DNA of 64,000 bases from JANYJZ01 sp964523395. Its GTDB lineage: Bacteria > Bacteroidota > Ignavibacteria > UBA10030 > SZUA-254. This document shows positions 1 through 8,670 of the stretch, piece by piece. Each line of letters begins with the position of its first letter. The stretch's first letter is position 1. The stretch spans positions 62,001 through 126,000 of the forward strand of contig CAZFXS010000010.1 in the NCBI GenBank assembly GCA_964523395.1. Direction: 5' to 3'. Under the pieces are notes generated by a model. That model saw nothing but the letters and a program-made list of their open reading frames with translations, ran no database searches and was not told the DNA's origin. Both the position numbers and the translations under genes were made by a program.

Positions 1-239
1 CAGGCATGGCGCGGGTGGATTTTCTCGTCACAAAGAAAACGAATAAAATCTATCTCAACGAAATCAATACGATTCCCGGGTTCACGTCCATCAGCATGTA
101 TCCGAAATTGTGGGAAGCGTCAGGAATTCCGTACTCGGAACTACTCGACAGGTTGATTATGCTGGCAATCGAGCGGCATCGTATAAAATCCGGTCTTACG
201 ACAACATTTCAGCCGAAAGCAGATTGGTATAAGAAGTAA
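1..239 (+). CDS. ddl: D-alanine--D-alanine ligase, C-terminal fragment (5' end outside window)
   Basis: Only the last 78 or so codons are present; the reading frame is open to the window edge, so the ATG at 6 is internal. The peptide carries the ATP-grasp C-terminal signature of Ddl, ARVDF followed by NEINTIPGFTS, which holds Mg-ATP ligands and the D-Ala site, and then the SMYPKLWEASG stretch typical of the family. The enzyme joins two D-alanines in the cytoplasm for peptidoglycan precursors. It lies just upstream of a DivIC-like division gene, which fits a cell-wall/division neighbourhood. Family assignment is firm; nothing can be said about the missing N-terminal part. Confidence 0.93.
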   Translation, partial: GMARVDFLVTKKTNKIYLNEINTIPGFTSISMYPKLWEASGIPYSELLDRLIMLAIERHRIKSGLTTTFQPKADWYKK

Positions 240-343
240 ATGTTCTGGTTATGATTTGATATACCCTTTGCCTTTGCTCAGGGTAGTAAAATAAGAACAA
301 TATCTATTTTGTAATTCAGGCAAATTCTCGTACATTACGACCA

Positions 344-688
344 ATGGACGATCAATACTACCGCAAAGCGAAACCAAAGTTTAAGGTACCGGCATCGTTA
401 AAAAAGGTGCTTGGGAACAAATCCATTCTTCTTACCCTCCTGGTCGTTCTTCCTGTCGCGTCATTTATTACCTTCAGCAACAGAGGAATTATCAAGCGGA
501 TGTCGCTTGAATCTGATAAGGAAATGATGCAGGAAAAAATCAGGCTGGCGCAACTCGAACAGGCGCGGCTTCAAGAACTTTCCAAAGATCTTGATTCCGA
601 CCTGAAGGCTATAGAGAAAGTCGCGCGCGAAAAGTACGGTATGGTACGCGAGGGAGAGACCGTCTATAAAGTCAAAAAGGAACAATGA
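344..688 (+). CDS. Septum formation initiator family protein (DivIC/FtsB-like)
   Basis: The 114-residue product has a short basic N-terminus, one membrane segment at about residues 28-46, a coiled coil of roughly 50-92 rich in E, K, L and R, and the C-terminal pattern REKYGMVREGETVYKV that ends many FtsB/DivIC proteins. This is the bitopic architecture of the divisome linker that pairs with FtsL and FtsQ/DivIB at mid-cell. The start at ATG 344 gives the usual family length. Position after ddl supports a division role. No gene symbol is given because FtsB and DivIC cannot be separated from sequence alone. Confidence 0.85.
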   Translation: MDDQYYRKAKPKFKVPASLKKVLGNKSILLTLLVVLPVASFITFSNRGIIKRMSLESDKEMMQEKIRLAQLEQARLQELSKDLDSDLKAIEKVAREKYGMVREGETVYKVKKEQ

Positions 689-756
689 CATCCCGGTGCG
701 TTCCGTGCTGAAGATCGCCAACAGTGTACAACCACGTTTTCTCCCCGCCGAAACCC

Positions 757-2091
757 ATGGAACTCTTTGAACAGCAATCCCCAAAGGGAGGAGCGCGTGA
801 TTTGTCTTTTGCCCCGCTAGCAGAGCGCATGCGGCCCAAAACAATCGCGGAATTTGTCGGACAACAGCATCTCCTCGGCGAAGGTAAACCGTTAAGAATT
901 CTCCTCGAACAGTCGCAGGTTCCCTCGATGATTTTCTGGGGACCGCCCGGTTGCGGGAAAACTACGCTTGCACGGTTGATTGCCGGACAGGTAAAGGCGG
1001 AATATTTCCAGTTGAATGCCGTGTCGTCCGGTGTTCAGGATGTTCGCAAGGTTATCGAGCGCGCTGAAATCAACCGGAACAAACTCAGCAAACATACGCT
1101 TCTGTTTATTGACGAAATTCACCGTTTCAACAAAGCACAGCAGGATGCATTGCTTCACAGCGTTGAAGACGGTGTGCTTACTCTTATTGGTGCCACGACA
1201 GAGAACCCTTCATTTGAAGTGATATCACCTTTGCTGTCGCGATGTCTTGTGTATGTTCTCAAAGCATTGACACCGGATGAATTGAATAATATTCTTGATC
1301 ATGCAATCTCGACCGATCCAGTTATCAGTAAGCAGAATGTTGTCATCGCAGCGCCTGAGCGGGAGTTGTTAATGATGCTTGCTTCTGGCGACGCAAGGAT
1401 GATGTTGAACGGCTTGGAAACGTCTCTGCAACTTGTGAAGGCAAATACACAGGGCAGGAAAGTTATTACCGGAACAACCTTGCGCGATGCGTTTCAGCGC
1501 AAACATTTCAAATATGATAAAGGAGGAGAAGAGCATTACAACGTTATCTCGGCATTCATAAAAAGCATCAGAGGGAGTGATCCTGATGCAGCTGTCTATT
1601 GGCTTGCCAGAATGATTGAAGGAGGCGAGGATCCGAAATTTATCGCCCGAAGAATGATTGTACTGGCTTCCGAAGATATTGGCAACGCCGACCCGCAGGC
1701 ACTGACACTGGCCACAAGTTGTTTCTCTGCTATTGATTATATCGGAATGCCGGAGGCCCGGATTGTCCTTTCTCAAACAGCGACCTATCTTGCATCCACC
1801 GTAAAAAGTAATGCGGCAGTTATGGCGATCGGTGCGGCGATGAAGGATGTAGAGAACAGTCCGAACGAAGAAGTCCCGCTTCACTTGCGCAACGCGCCGA
1901 CAAAGCTCATGAAATCAATGGACTACGGCGCGGAATATCAATACAGCCACGACTTTACCGGCAATTTCGTCGAACAACAGTATCTCCCGGATTCCAAAAA
2001 GAACAAAATATATTATCATCCGTCTGATAACGGGATGGAGAAAAACATTCATGAACGTCTGAACAAGCTGTGGAAAAACAAGCAAAGATAA
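757..2091 (+). CDS. rarA: Replication-associated recombination protein A (AAA+ ATPase RarA/MgsA)
   Basis: A 444-residue AAA+ ATPase of the clamp-loader-like RarA/WRNIP1 family, which acts at stalled replication forks. Visible motifs are the PLAERMRP N-terminal signature, Walker A GPPGCGKTT at about 62-70, Walker B LLFIDEIH at about 114-121, sensor 1 GATTENPSF and the LLSRC arginine-finger region, then the C-terminal tetramerisation half with ASEDIGNADPQAL and PLHLRNAPTKLMK. An in-frame GTG at 724 would add 11 residues, but family members begin MELF or similar, so ATG 757 is chosen; neither has a clear Shine-Dalgarno. The 3' end overlaps the next gene by 22 nt. Confidence 0.93.
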   Translation: MELFEQQSPKGGARDLSFAPLAERMRPKTIAEFVGQQHLLGEGKPLRILLEQSQVPSMIFWGPPGCGKTTLARLIAGQVKAEYFQLNAVSSGVQDVRKVIERAEINRNKLSKHTLLFIDEIHRFNKAQQDALLHSVEDGVLTLIGATTENPSFEVISPLLSRCLVYVLKALTPDELNNILDHAISTDPVISKQNVVIAAPERELLMMLASGDARMMLNGLETSLQLVKANTQGRKVITGTTLRDAFQRKHFKYDKGGEEHYNVISAFIKSIRGSDPDAAVYWLARMIEGGEDPKFIARRMIVLASEDIGNADPQALTLATSCFSAIDYIGMPEARIVLSQTATYLASTVKSNAAVMAIGAAMKDVENSPNEEVPLHLRNAPTKLMKSMDYGAEYQYSHDFTGNFVEQQYLPDSKKNKIYYHPSDNGMEKNIHERLNKLWKNKQR

Positions 2092-3056
2092 AAAAGTCAT
2101 CGTCATTTGCGGTTGGAGTCGATTTGGGAGCGACGACGATTAAAGCAGGTATCGTTGACCGCAAAGGAAAAATTCTGAAGCAGATTTCCGTTGATTCTAA
2201 GGCCATGAAAGGCCCCGATGTCGTGATGAAGCAAATGGTGCTTGCGTTGAATGAATTATTGATGAAGCAGAAAATATCGGAATGCATAGGAATTGGAATA
2301 GGTTCTCCCGGCGTTGTCTCAAGTACAACAGGAGTGGTTCAGCATCCTCCTAATTTTTCGGATTGGGGTAATTATGATGTCGCCAAAGCAGTGAGAAAAT
2401 CTTTTTCACTCCCTGTTGTTATCGAAAATGATGCCAACGCGGCGGCTATAGCCGAAGCGCGGTTCGGCGCAGGTGCCGATTACGATGACTTTTTATTTGT
2501 TATCTGGGGGACCGGTGTTGGCGGCGGCATTATTCTCGATAAGAAAATTTACCGCGGCCCTCATGGTGGGGCGGGAGAAATCGGCCATGTCACTGTTGAT
2601 TACAATGGCAGGTTATGTGGTTGCGGCAACAAAGGGTGTATCGAAAGTTATATTGGCCAGCGGCATCTGTCCCAACGCACACGTGAAATTCTGGAAGCGA
2701 AATTACGGAAGAGACAATCATCGAAAATCATTGACCTTGTGAAAGGAGATTTTCGTAAAATTGAACCCGTGATTATCTCCAAAGCGGCGGTAGCGGGCGA
2801 TCCGGTTGCCACAGAAATTATGCGGGAAGCGGGCGAGTTGCTCGGTGTCGCTCTTGCATCGATTATGAATGTTCTGGATTTGCGCGTCGCGGTTGTGGGC
2901 GGGGGAATTTCAGCCGCGCCGCCTTTTGTGTTTAAGGCAATGACATCTTCGATAAAAACCAGGATATTACAGCCGCACAAAGCCGGCGTAAAAGTAGTGC
3001 GCGCCGAACTCGGTAATGCTGCCGGCATCATCGGTGCCGCCAGTCTGGTATTGTAA
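2070..3056 (+). CDS. ROK family sugar kinase (probable glucokinase)
   Basis: The 328-residue protein has the ROK fold signatures: an N-terminal phosphate-binding motif GVDLGATTIKAG, GIGIGSPGVV, the IENDANAAAIAEA segment with the catalytic Asp region, WGTGVGGGII, and the zinc-binding cluster CGCGNKGCIESY. Such enzymes phosphorylate glucose or N-acetylated hexoses with ATP; substrate cannot be decided here. The GTG start at 2070 lies inside the last codons of rarA, giving a 22-nt overlap that suggests translational coupling. An ATG start is absent near the conserved N-terminus, so GTG is required. The gene may be co-transcribed with lptD, 9 nt downstream. Confidence 0.88.
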   Translation: MEKQAKIKKSSSFAVGVDLGATTIKAGIVDRKGKILKQISVDSKAMKGPDVVMKQMVLALNELLMKQKISECIGIGIGSPGVVSSTTGVVQHPPNFSDWGNYDVAKAVRKSFSLPVVIENDANAAAIAEARFGAGADYDDFLFVIWGTGVGGGIILDKKIYRGPHGGAGEIGHVTVDYNGRLCGCGNKGCIESYIGQRHLSQRTREILEAKLRKRQSSKIIDLVKGDFRKIEPVIISKAAVAGDPVATEIMREAGELLGVALASIMNVLDLRVAVVGGGISAAPPFVFKAMTSSIKTRILQPHKAGVKVVRAELGNAAGIIGAASLVL

Positions 3057-3065
3057 TGTTTCTCT

Positions 3066-5576
3066 ATGATATACAAAATTATATTCCTTCTTTTTTTTCT
3101 CTGCTCCTCTGCTCTCGCTCAAATTCCTGCGTTGAATGATTCGCTCACCTCGCAACCCGATTCAAGTGTGAGTGTTAATGATAGTACCACTGTTTCCGGC
3201 GTCGATACACTCGTAACATACAGCTCCGCTGATTCAGTTATTTATTCACTCAAGACGAGAACAATGTCACTCTACAAAAAAGGTGATATTAAGTACCGTG
3301 ACATGCAGCTGCAATCTGAAATCATCAACATCAATTGGGATACATCTGTCATGAACGCGTTTGGAGTCCCGGACAGCAGTGATTCAACCGGGAAGAAACT
3401 CAAAGGTACTCCTGTCATGAAAGAAGGAAACGAGGAGTATCACGGCGTTGAACTTGGGTATAATTTTAAAACCAAACGTGGAAAGATTAATGTTGGAGAT
3501 ACAGAGGTTGACCAGGGGTATTATCACGGCCAGGAAATCAAGAAAGTCGACACTGATGTGCTGAACGTGAAGGATGGAAGGTACACAACTTGCGATGATC
3601 CCAACCCGCATTATTATTTCGCGAGCCCGAAAATGAAAATCATGTTTCAGGATAAAATTGTCGCGGAGCCGGTGTACTTGTATATCGCTGACGTCCCTAT
3701 TTTTGGATTGCCTTTTGGTGTCTTCCCGAATAAACGCGGCAGGCGATCCGGTATTATCGCTCCGGCATACGGTGAAGATGCCCGGCGTGGAAGATTTCTC
3801 AGTCATCTCGGTTACTATTGGGCAATCAGCGATTATATGGACTTAGGAATGCGTTCGGATCTCTATTCGAAAGGTGGATGGGCCGCGTATGCCGATTACA
3901 GGTATTCGTTGCGGTATAATTTCAATGGCTCAATTTCCGGTGAATATAAGAAACTTCATACCGGTGAAGAGGCAGACCCTCAGCGCTTTGAAGAAAATTC
4001 CTATCGTGTGAACTTTACGCATAATCAGGAAATAGATCCCACGATGAGGGCAAACGTGAACTTTACCTTCACGAGCAATAATTCATATCTTGTGACAAAT
4101 AATCTTCAGCAGGCACTGGACCAGTCGATTACTTCCAACGCGACGCTTTCAAAATCATGGGAAGGAACGCCGAACAGCATAACCTTCAATATTAACAGAC
4201 GGCAAAATCTTCAGAATGGCAGGATTGACGAAACGCTTCCTTCTGTAAGCTTTAACCATAGCCAGAGCTATCCTCTGCGGTTTGGTAAGTCTACAGCTGA
4301 TGATGATGGAAATTCCTGGTATGAGATGATTGGCCTGAGCTACAACGCGAATTTTTCCAACAGCCGTTCCAAATATAACCGGTCGGTAGACAGCGTGAAG
4401 CTCGATATATCGGGCATTGATTCCATTGGCAGGAGCGAAGAAATAGAACGCGACAGGACCCGGTCATTGAATCAGAATGTGTCGCTGAGTATTGCCCCCA
4501 AGCTTGGCAATATTACAATATCCCCATCGTTGAGTTACAGGGATGAACGTATATTTACAGAAAATGATGTGCCTGGACGGAATGCTGCTGATAGCACCGT
4601 CGCCATAAACACTGTAAAGGATGCTCGCCGCGCCGGATATCTTACCTCCGCTCTTAGCGCAAGCACCAAATTTTTCGGCATCGTTCAACCCGGTATTCTT
4701 GGTATCGCCGCGTTACGCCATACGGTAACTCCGTCGCTTTCTTTCTCCTATCAGAAACAAATCATCGGCGAAGACAGGCTTGGCAGGCAGATGGTGATGA
4801 GTCTGAGTGTCGGCAACATATTCGAAATGAAAAAGAATGTAGAAGAGGAGGGGAAAGAAGCCGAGAAAATCCAGCTGCTGAATCTCGGAAGCAGCATCTC
4901 GTACAATTTTTCATTGGACAGCCTCAATTTTTCGCCGATCGGGCTTTCGTACCGTACCGGTATTGGTGGCGGGGCATTCGATATTGGCGGTGACGCGTCG
5001 TTTGATCTTTATAAACTTGCTCAGGTTGGCCCCAATTCATTTGTCCGTGTTAATAAATTCCTGTTGAATGAAGAAGGAAGGCTTGCGCGTTTGACAACAT
5101 TCCGTGTGAGCGTATCAACTTCGCTTGCGGGAGAGAAGAGCAAGTCATCCCGCGGCGGCGGTGGTGAAACATTTACCGATTCGTTGGCTGCTCAGCGTCA
5201 GCAGAATCAGTACTATGGCATTTACCGGCAGGAAGATCCCGACTTCAGTATCCCATGGAAATTATCACTCTCTCTCGATTTCTTTGAGAACAAAGTGCAG
5301 CCGTCGACATTTCGGTCATCAAGTATTCGAGGAAACCTGGAATTCAATCTTACCGAAAACTGGAAATTCTCAACCAGCGGCGGATACGACTTGATGAACA
5401 AGGAAGTGGTCGTACCGAACATTAACATTTCTCGCGACCTCCATTGCTGGATATTGAATTTCTCGTGGGTGCCGACCGGTCAGTACAGGCACTACAGGTT
5501 TGAACTGCGCGTGAAAGCGCCTCAGCTGCAGGATATCAAAGTGACGAAGCAGGGGAGTGAGCGGAGTATTTATTGA
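3066..5576 (+). CDS. lptD: LPS-assembly protein LptD (OstA-like outer-membrane barrel)
   Basis: The 836-residue protein begins with a signal peptide (about residues 1-18, ending SALAQ), continues with an OstA/LptA-like beta-jellyroll region (SVIYSLKTRTMSLYKKGDIKYRDMQ, then a KMKIMFQDKIVAEPVYLYIADVPIFGLPFGVFP stretch described here only in part) and ends in a long series of amphipathic strands typical of an outer-membrane barrel, closing on an aromatic residue (SIY). This length and layout fit the Bacteroidota/Chlorobiota form of LptD, which inserts lipopolysaccharide in the outer leaflet. Its last codons are echoed by a relic copy at 7690-7732, on the far side of the amidohydrolase gene. Confidence 0.85.
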   Translation: MIYKIIFLLFFLCSSALAQIPALNDSLTSQPDSSVSVNDSTTVSGVDTLVTYSSADSVIYSLKTRTMSLYKKGDIKYRDMQLQSEIININWDTSVMNAFGVPDSSDSTGKKLKGTPVMKEGNEEYHGVELGYNFKTKRGKINVGDTEVDQGYYHGQEIKKVDTDVLNVKDGRYTTCDDPNPHYYFASPKMKIMFQDKIVAEPVYLYIADVPIFGLPFGVFPNKRGRRSGIIAPAYGEDARRGRFLSHLGYYWAISDYMDLGMRSDLYSKGGWAAYADYRYSLRYNFNGSISGEYKKLHTGEEADPQRFEENSYRVNFTHNQEIDPTMRANVNFTFTSNNSYLVTNNLQQALDQSITSNATLSKSWEGTPNSITFNINRRQNLQNGRIDETLPSVSFNHSQSYPLRFGKSTADDDGNSWYEMIGLSYNANFSNSRSKYNRSVDSVKLDISGIDSIGRSEEIERDRTRSLNQNVSLSIAPKLGNITISPSLSYRDERIFTENDVPGRNAADSTVAINTVKDARRAGYLTSALSASTKFFGIVQPGILGIAALRHTVTPSLSFSYQKQIIGEDRLGRQMVMSLSVGNIFEMKKNVEEEGKEAEKIQLLNLGSSISYNFSLDSLNFSPIGLSYRTGIGGGAFDIGGDASFDLYKLAQVGPNSFVRVNKFLLNEEGRLARLTTFRVSVSTSLAGEKSKSSRGGGGETFTDSLAAQRQQNQYYGIYRQEDPDFSIPWKLSLSLDFFENKVQPSTFRSSSIRGNLEFNLTENWKFSTSGGYDLMNKEVVVPNINISRDLHCWILNFSWVPTGQYRHYRFELRVKAPQLQDIKVTKQGSERSIY

Positions 5577-5637
5577 CCAGGGTAGTTCAATGTGACTTCT
5601 AATTATCATTGTTTCATATAAAGGGAGTAATCGTATA

Positions 5638-7623
5638 ATGACGATATTTCAAAAGTTGTGGCTCATATGTACTCTGCTATTTCTGCTTGCGATGTTTTCG
5701 CCGCTCATGGTTATTGCCTCTGATACCCTCCGATATGTTGAAATTCTCAACGACAAACCGTCCGGAGAGATGATAGTGTATCAAATGAATGATTCAACAT
5801 GGAACTACCATTATGAATTTAATGACAGGGGCCGTGGCCCGGTTATAGACGGTCAGATTCAGGTAAATGCTGATTTCATCCCGCAACAGTGGCAAATCAC
5901 AGGCAAAGACTATTTTAAAGTTCCTCTGAAAGAATCGTTTTCTGTCCGGATACCGAAATGTTACTGGACCAACAAAATCGAAAATGATTCTCTCACCATG
6001 CATGAGGGCGTGTATTACCCCCTTGAATCCGTCCCGTTCCATCTTACTGTTGCATTTAAGGCGGGTATCTCCCGTGGAAAAGTAAAGTTCATTCCTTCCG
6101 GAACTCTCAACATCAAAGAAGTTTCTTCGCTGACGCTACAAGGAGAAAAGCTCCGCTTATTTGAATTTACAGGCCTGGGTTTTACGCCTGATTATGGTTG
6201 GTTCGACGAGCAGGACAATTTATACGCGCTGGTTACCGATTGGGGCGGGACAGTGCGAAAAGGAAGCGAGCGCTTCAAAGATTCATTGGCGGCTATCCAG
6301 GCATCAGCCAAAGGAAATTTTCTGTCTGACCTTGCCGCAAAAATGACCCACAAGCCGGATTCTGGGATTCTCATTCGCAACGTTAAGGTGTTTGATTCGC
6401 GGAAGGGAACGTACCTTGGAGTAAGGGATGTGAAAGTGAAGAATGATAAGATTGAAATAATTTCTGAATCCCGGTTGCCTGAACGAAGCGGGTATGAAAT
6501 TATTGACGGAACCGGTAAATCTCTTTTTGCAGGGCTATGGGAAATGCACGGACATTTTTCCCGGGAGAATGGTCTCTTTGAAATTGCAGCCGGAACAACA
6601 AATTTCCGGGATATGGGAAACTCCTTCGATCTCCAGGCAACGGTAAAGGACATCCGGCGCGAAAAGATTATTGGCCCTGACATAGATGTCATTATGGGAC
6701 TCGTTGATGGGCCTGGTGAATTTACCGCGCCAACCGGAATGGTGGCTAACTCTGAAGATGAAGCCATACACCTTATTGATTCCCTGCAACGATTAGGATA
6801 TAACGGGCTGAAGATTTACAGCTCGATCAATCCGAAATGGGTACCGGCAATGGCGCAAAGAGCGCATAAGCATGGGATGCGGGTTGCCGGCCACATTCCA
6901 GCCGGTATGACTGCAACCAACGCCGTTATCAATGGTTTCGACGAAATCACGCATCTGAATATGCTTGTCCTCAATTTCTTCGGCGATACTGTTCAAACAC
7001 AGACCATGGCAAGGTTCAAGCTAGTTGGAGAAAAAGCATGGATGATAGATGTCAATGGAGAAGAAATGGATGCATTTCTCAATTTATTAAAAGAGAAAAA
7101 TGTTACTGTTGACCCGACAATTGGGATATTCGAGGCACTGCTAACCTATATGCCGGGACAAATCTTCGATTCCTACAAACCGATTTATGACTTATTGCCA
7201 ACGCCGCTTCAAAGAATTGTCAAGTCAGGGAATTACATCGGAGAAGAGAAAGATACAGCTGCGTACCGCCAATCTTACGCAACGTTGAAAAGTATACTCT
7301 CCAGACTGTATAAGGAGCGAGTTCCGATTGTTATCGGGACAGATGGCGGGATATTGCAACATGAGTTGAAAATAATGAGTGAGATCGGCATCCCCAATAA
7401 TGAACTTTTATGTATGGTAACTCTCAAAGCCGCCGAAGTCTCACATCTCGCGAATCTCTATGGGTCAATTGAAGTGGGAAAGATTGCCAATATGATTCTT
7501 GTGGATGGAGATCCGGTTAAAAACATCGCCGACCTGAGAAACATTTCTTCGGTATTCAAGCGAGGGAGATATTACAAACCGAAAGAAATATATCAATACT
7601 TTGGATGGGGGTACAATTACTGA
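5638..7623 (+). CDS. Amidohydrolase family protein, exported
   Basis: The 661-residue product starts with a signal peptide (hydrophobic residues about 5-26, then SDTLRYVE). Residues about 30-235 form an extra N-terminal domain without a recognised name. From about 245 comes a metal-dependent hydrolase barrel: GILIRNVKVFDSR, the metal motif MHGHF (H304, H306), HGMRVAGHIPAG, a later DEITHLN histidine and the catalytic Asp in GTDGGI, then the usual C-terminal strand IEVGKIANMILVDGDP. Imidazolonepropionase/prolidase-like amidohydrolases of this type are periplasmic or extracellular peptidases or lactonases; the substrate is unknown. A purine-rich AAGGGAG precedes the ATG. The gene sits between lptD and a relic of the lptD 3' end, suggesting later insertion. 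Confidence 0.85.
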   Translation: MTIFQKLWLICTLLFLLAMFSPLMVIASDTLRYVEILNDKPSGEMIVYQMNDSTWNYHYEFNDRGRGPVIDGQIQVNADFIPQQWQITGKDYFKVPLKESFSVRIPKCYWTNKIENDSLTMHEGVYYPLESVPFHLTVAFKAGISRGKVKFIPSGTLNIKEVSSLTLQGEKLRLFEFTGLGFTPDYGWFDEQDNLYALVTDWGGTVRKGSERFKDSLAAIQASAKGNFLSDLAAKMTHKPDSGILIRNVKVFDSRKGTYLGVRDVKVKNDKIEIISESRLPERSGYEIIDGTGKSLFAGLWEMHGHFSRENGLFEIAAGTTNFRDMGNSFDLQATVKDIRREKIIGPDIDVIMGLVDGPGEFTAPTGMVANSEDEAIHLIDSLQRLGYNGLKIYSSINPKWVPAMAQRAHKHGMRVAGHIPAGMTATNAVINGFDEITHLNMLVLNFFGDTVQTQTMARFKLVGEKAWMIDVNGEEMDAFLNLLKEKNVTVDPTIGIFEALLTYMPGQIFDSYKPIYDLLPTPLQRIVKSGNYIGEEKDTAAYRQSYATLKSILSRLYKERVPIVIGTDGGILQHELKIMSEIGIPNNELLCMVTLKAAEVSHLANLYGSIEVGKIANMILVDGDPVKNIADLRNISSVFKRGRYYKPKEIYQYFGWGYNY

Positions 7624-7689
7624 GTTATTTCTTACAAATAAAATTGTGTGTTCTGTCTAAAAAAAAATAAGAGCCCTGCAGTTGTAAGA

Positions 7690-7732
7690 TATCAAAGAGA
7701 CGAAGCAGGGGTTGGAGAGGAGTATCTATTGA
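7690..7732 (+). pseudogene. Relic copy of the 3' end of lptD
   Basis: This stretch repeats the end of lptD (5530-5576) with few changes. Read in the lptD frame it encodes IKETKQGLERSIY and a TGA, against IKVTKQGSERSIY and TGA in the intact gene. The similarity is therefore retained at protein level, stop codon included. It lies directly before the signal-peptidase-like gene, whose TTG start overlaps the relic stop (TTGA). The simplest reading is that lptD was once directly followed by that gene and the amidohydrolase gene arrived between them with a partial duplication. Confidence 0.75.
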
Positions 7733-8643
7733 AGAGTAATCCCAAATCAAGTTTATTCCTGTTGATTCTTTTTCCCTTTGTCTTGGGAGTGAACCTAATT
7801 ATTTCTCCCGGAAATTATACGCTTTTAGGCATAATATTGGTCTGCATAGCATTTATTTCATTAATCCTGTCAAGCATATTTAATTCGTTTTGGGAAAATT
7901 TAATTTTCATTCAGCAAGGTCATTTGGGATATTTATTAATGAGCAAATGGTTTAGTGGTTCTATCATTGTTTTATTAGTGGTCATGCCGTTTGCATTTGC
8001 TTCCACTTTAAGATCAGTCTTACCATATGTGTTTTTGAATGGAAGTGCTATTGTGATGTACTATTTAAGATTGGCACTTGAAATGAAGTATACTCATGTT
8101 GACAAAAAAGTGGTTCTTGGATTTTTAACAGTAATAGGTATCGTTTTTGTGGTGCTCTTTAAAGTTCTTAAGACCGATTTTATTGATTACATGGAGCATC
8201 AAAATAATTGGAATTATCCAACAATTAATTCGGGAGATATCGTCCTTATTGATAAAAACATGAGGGGAAAAATAAATAGGGGAGATATAATGCTTTACAG
8301 GTTTAACTTCAGACAACAGACTCTGTTCTACGCTGCACGAGTCGCTGCATTCGGCAAGGAAATAGTGGAATTAAAAGGCGGATCATTATTTGTAAATGGT
8401 GCAAAAGTAGGAGACGATCTTTTTTCAGTGCTGAGATATTGTACAGGAAGATCAGATGTTTCACCTCGCTATGCTATTGAAGGGAATTCATATGAAATTC
8501 CGTCAGATATGCTGTTTGTCTTGGCAGACAATTGTGAAGTCTCTATCGACAGTCGCCATTTTGGACCAATAAGGAAAAATGATGTTATTGGAGTGGTGTA
8601 TAAAACTATATGGCCTCCTTCACACATAAAAAATGTAAAGTAA
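7729..8643 (+). CDS. Signal peptidase I-like membrane protein lacking the catalytic Ser-Lys dyad
   Basis: The protein of 304 residues has about five hydrophobic segments, then a soluble S26-like domain. Conserved SPase I boxes are recognisable: box B as NWNYPTINSGDIVLIDK, box C/D as RGDIMLYRF and YAARVAAFGKEIVEL, then LFVNG, and box E as FVLADNCEVSIDSRHFGP. In active enzymes box B reads S-M-x-P-T and box D Y-V-K-R; here the serine position is Trp (codon at 8209) and the lysine is Ala. Both catalytic residues are thus absent while the structural boxes remain. The frame extends upstream to GTG 7648, but TTG 7729 is preferred: it follows GGAGAGGAG by six bases and the upstream part is lptD relic. 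Role unknown; a non-proteolytic binding function is an inference. Confidence 0.8.
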   Translation: MKSNPKSSLFLLILFPFVLGVNLIISPGNYTLLGIILVCIAFISLILSSIFNSFWENLIFIQQGHLGYLLMSKWFSGSIIVLLVVMPFAFASTLRSVLPYVFLNGSAIVMYYLRLALEMKYTHVDKKVVLGFLTVIGIVFVVLFKVLKTDFIDYMEHQNNWNYPTINSGDIVLIDKNMRGKINRGDIMLYRFNFRQQTLFYAARVAAFGKEIVELKGGSLFVNGAKVGDDLFSVLRYCTGRSDVSPRYAIEGNSYEIPSDMLFVLADNCEVSIDSRHFGPIRKNDVIGVVYKTIWPPSHIKNVK

Positions 8644-8670
8644 TACAGGAAATTTTTTCGAAACGTTTAG

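Noticed and set aside
7648..7728. N-terminal extension of the signal-peptidase-like protein from GTG 7648
   Set aside because: These codons are made from the lptD relic in another frame, and TTG 7729 has a much better ribosome site.
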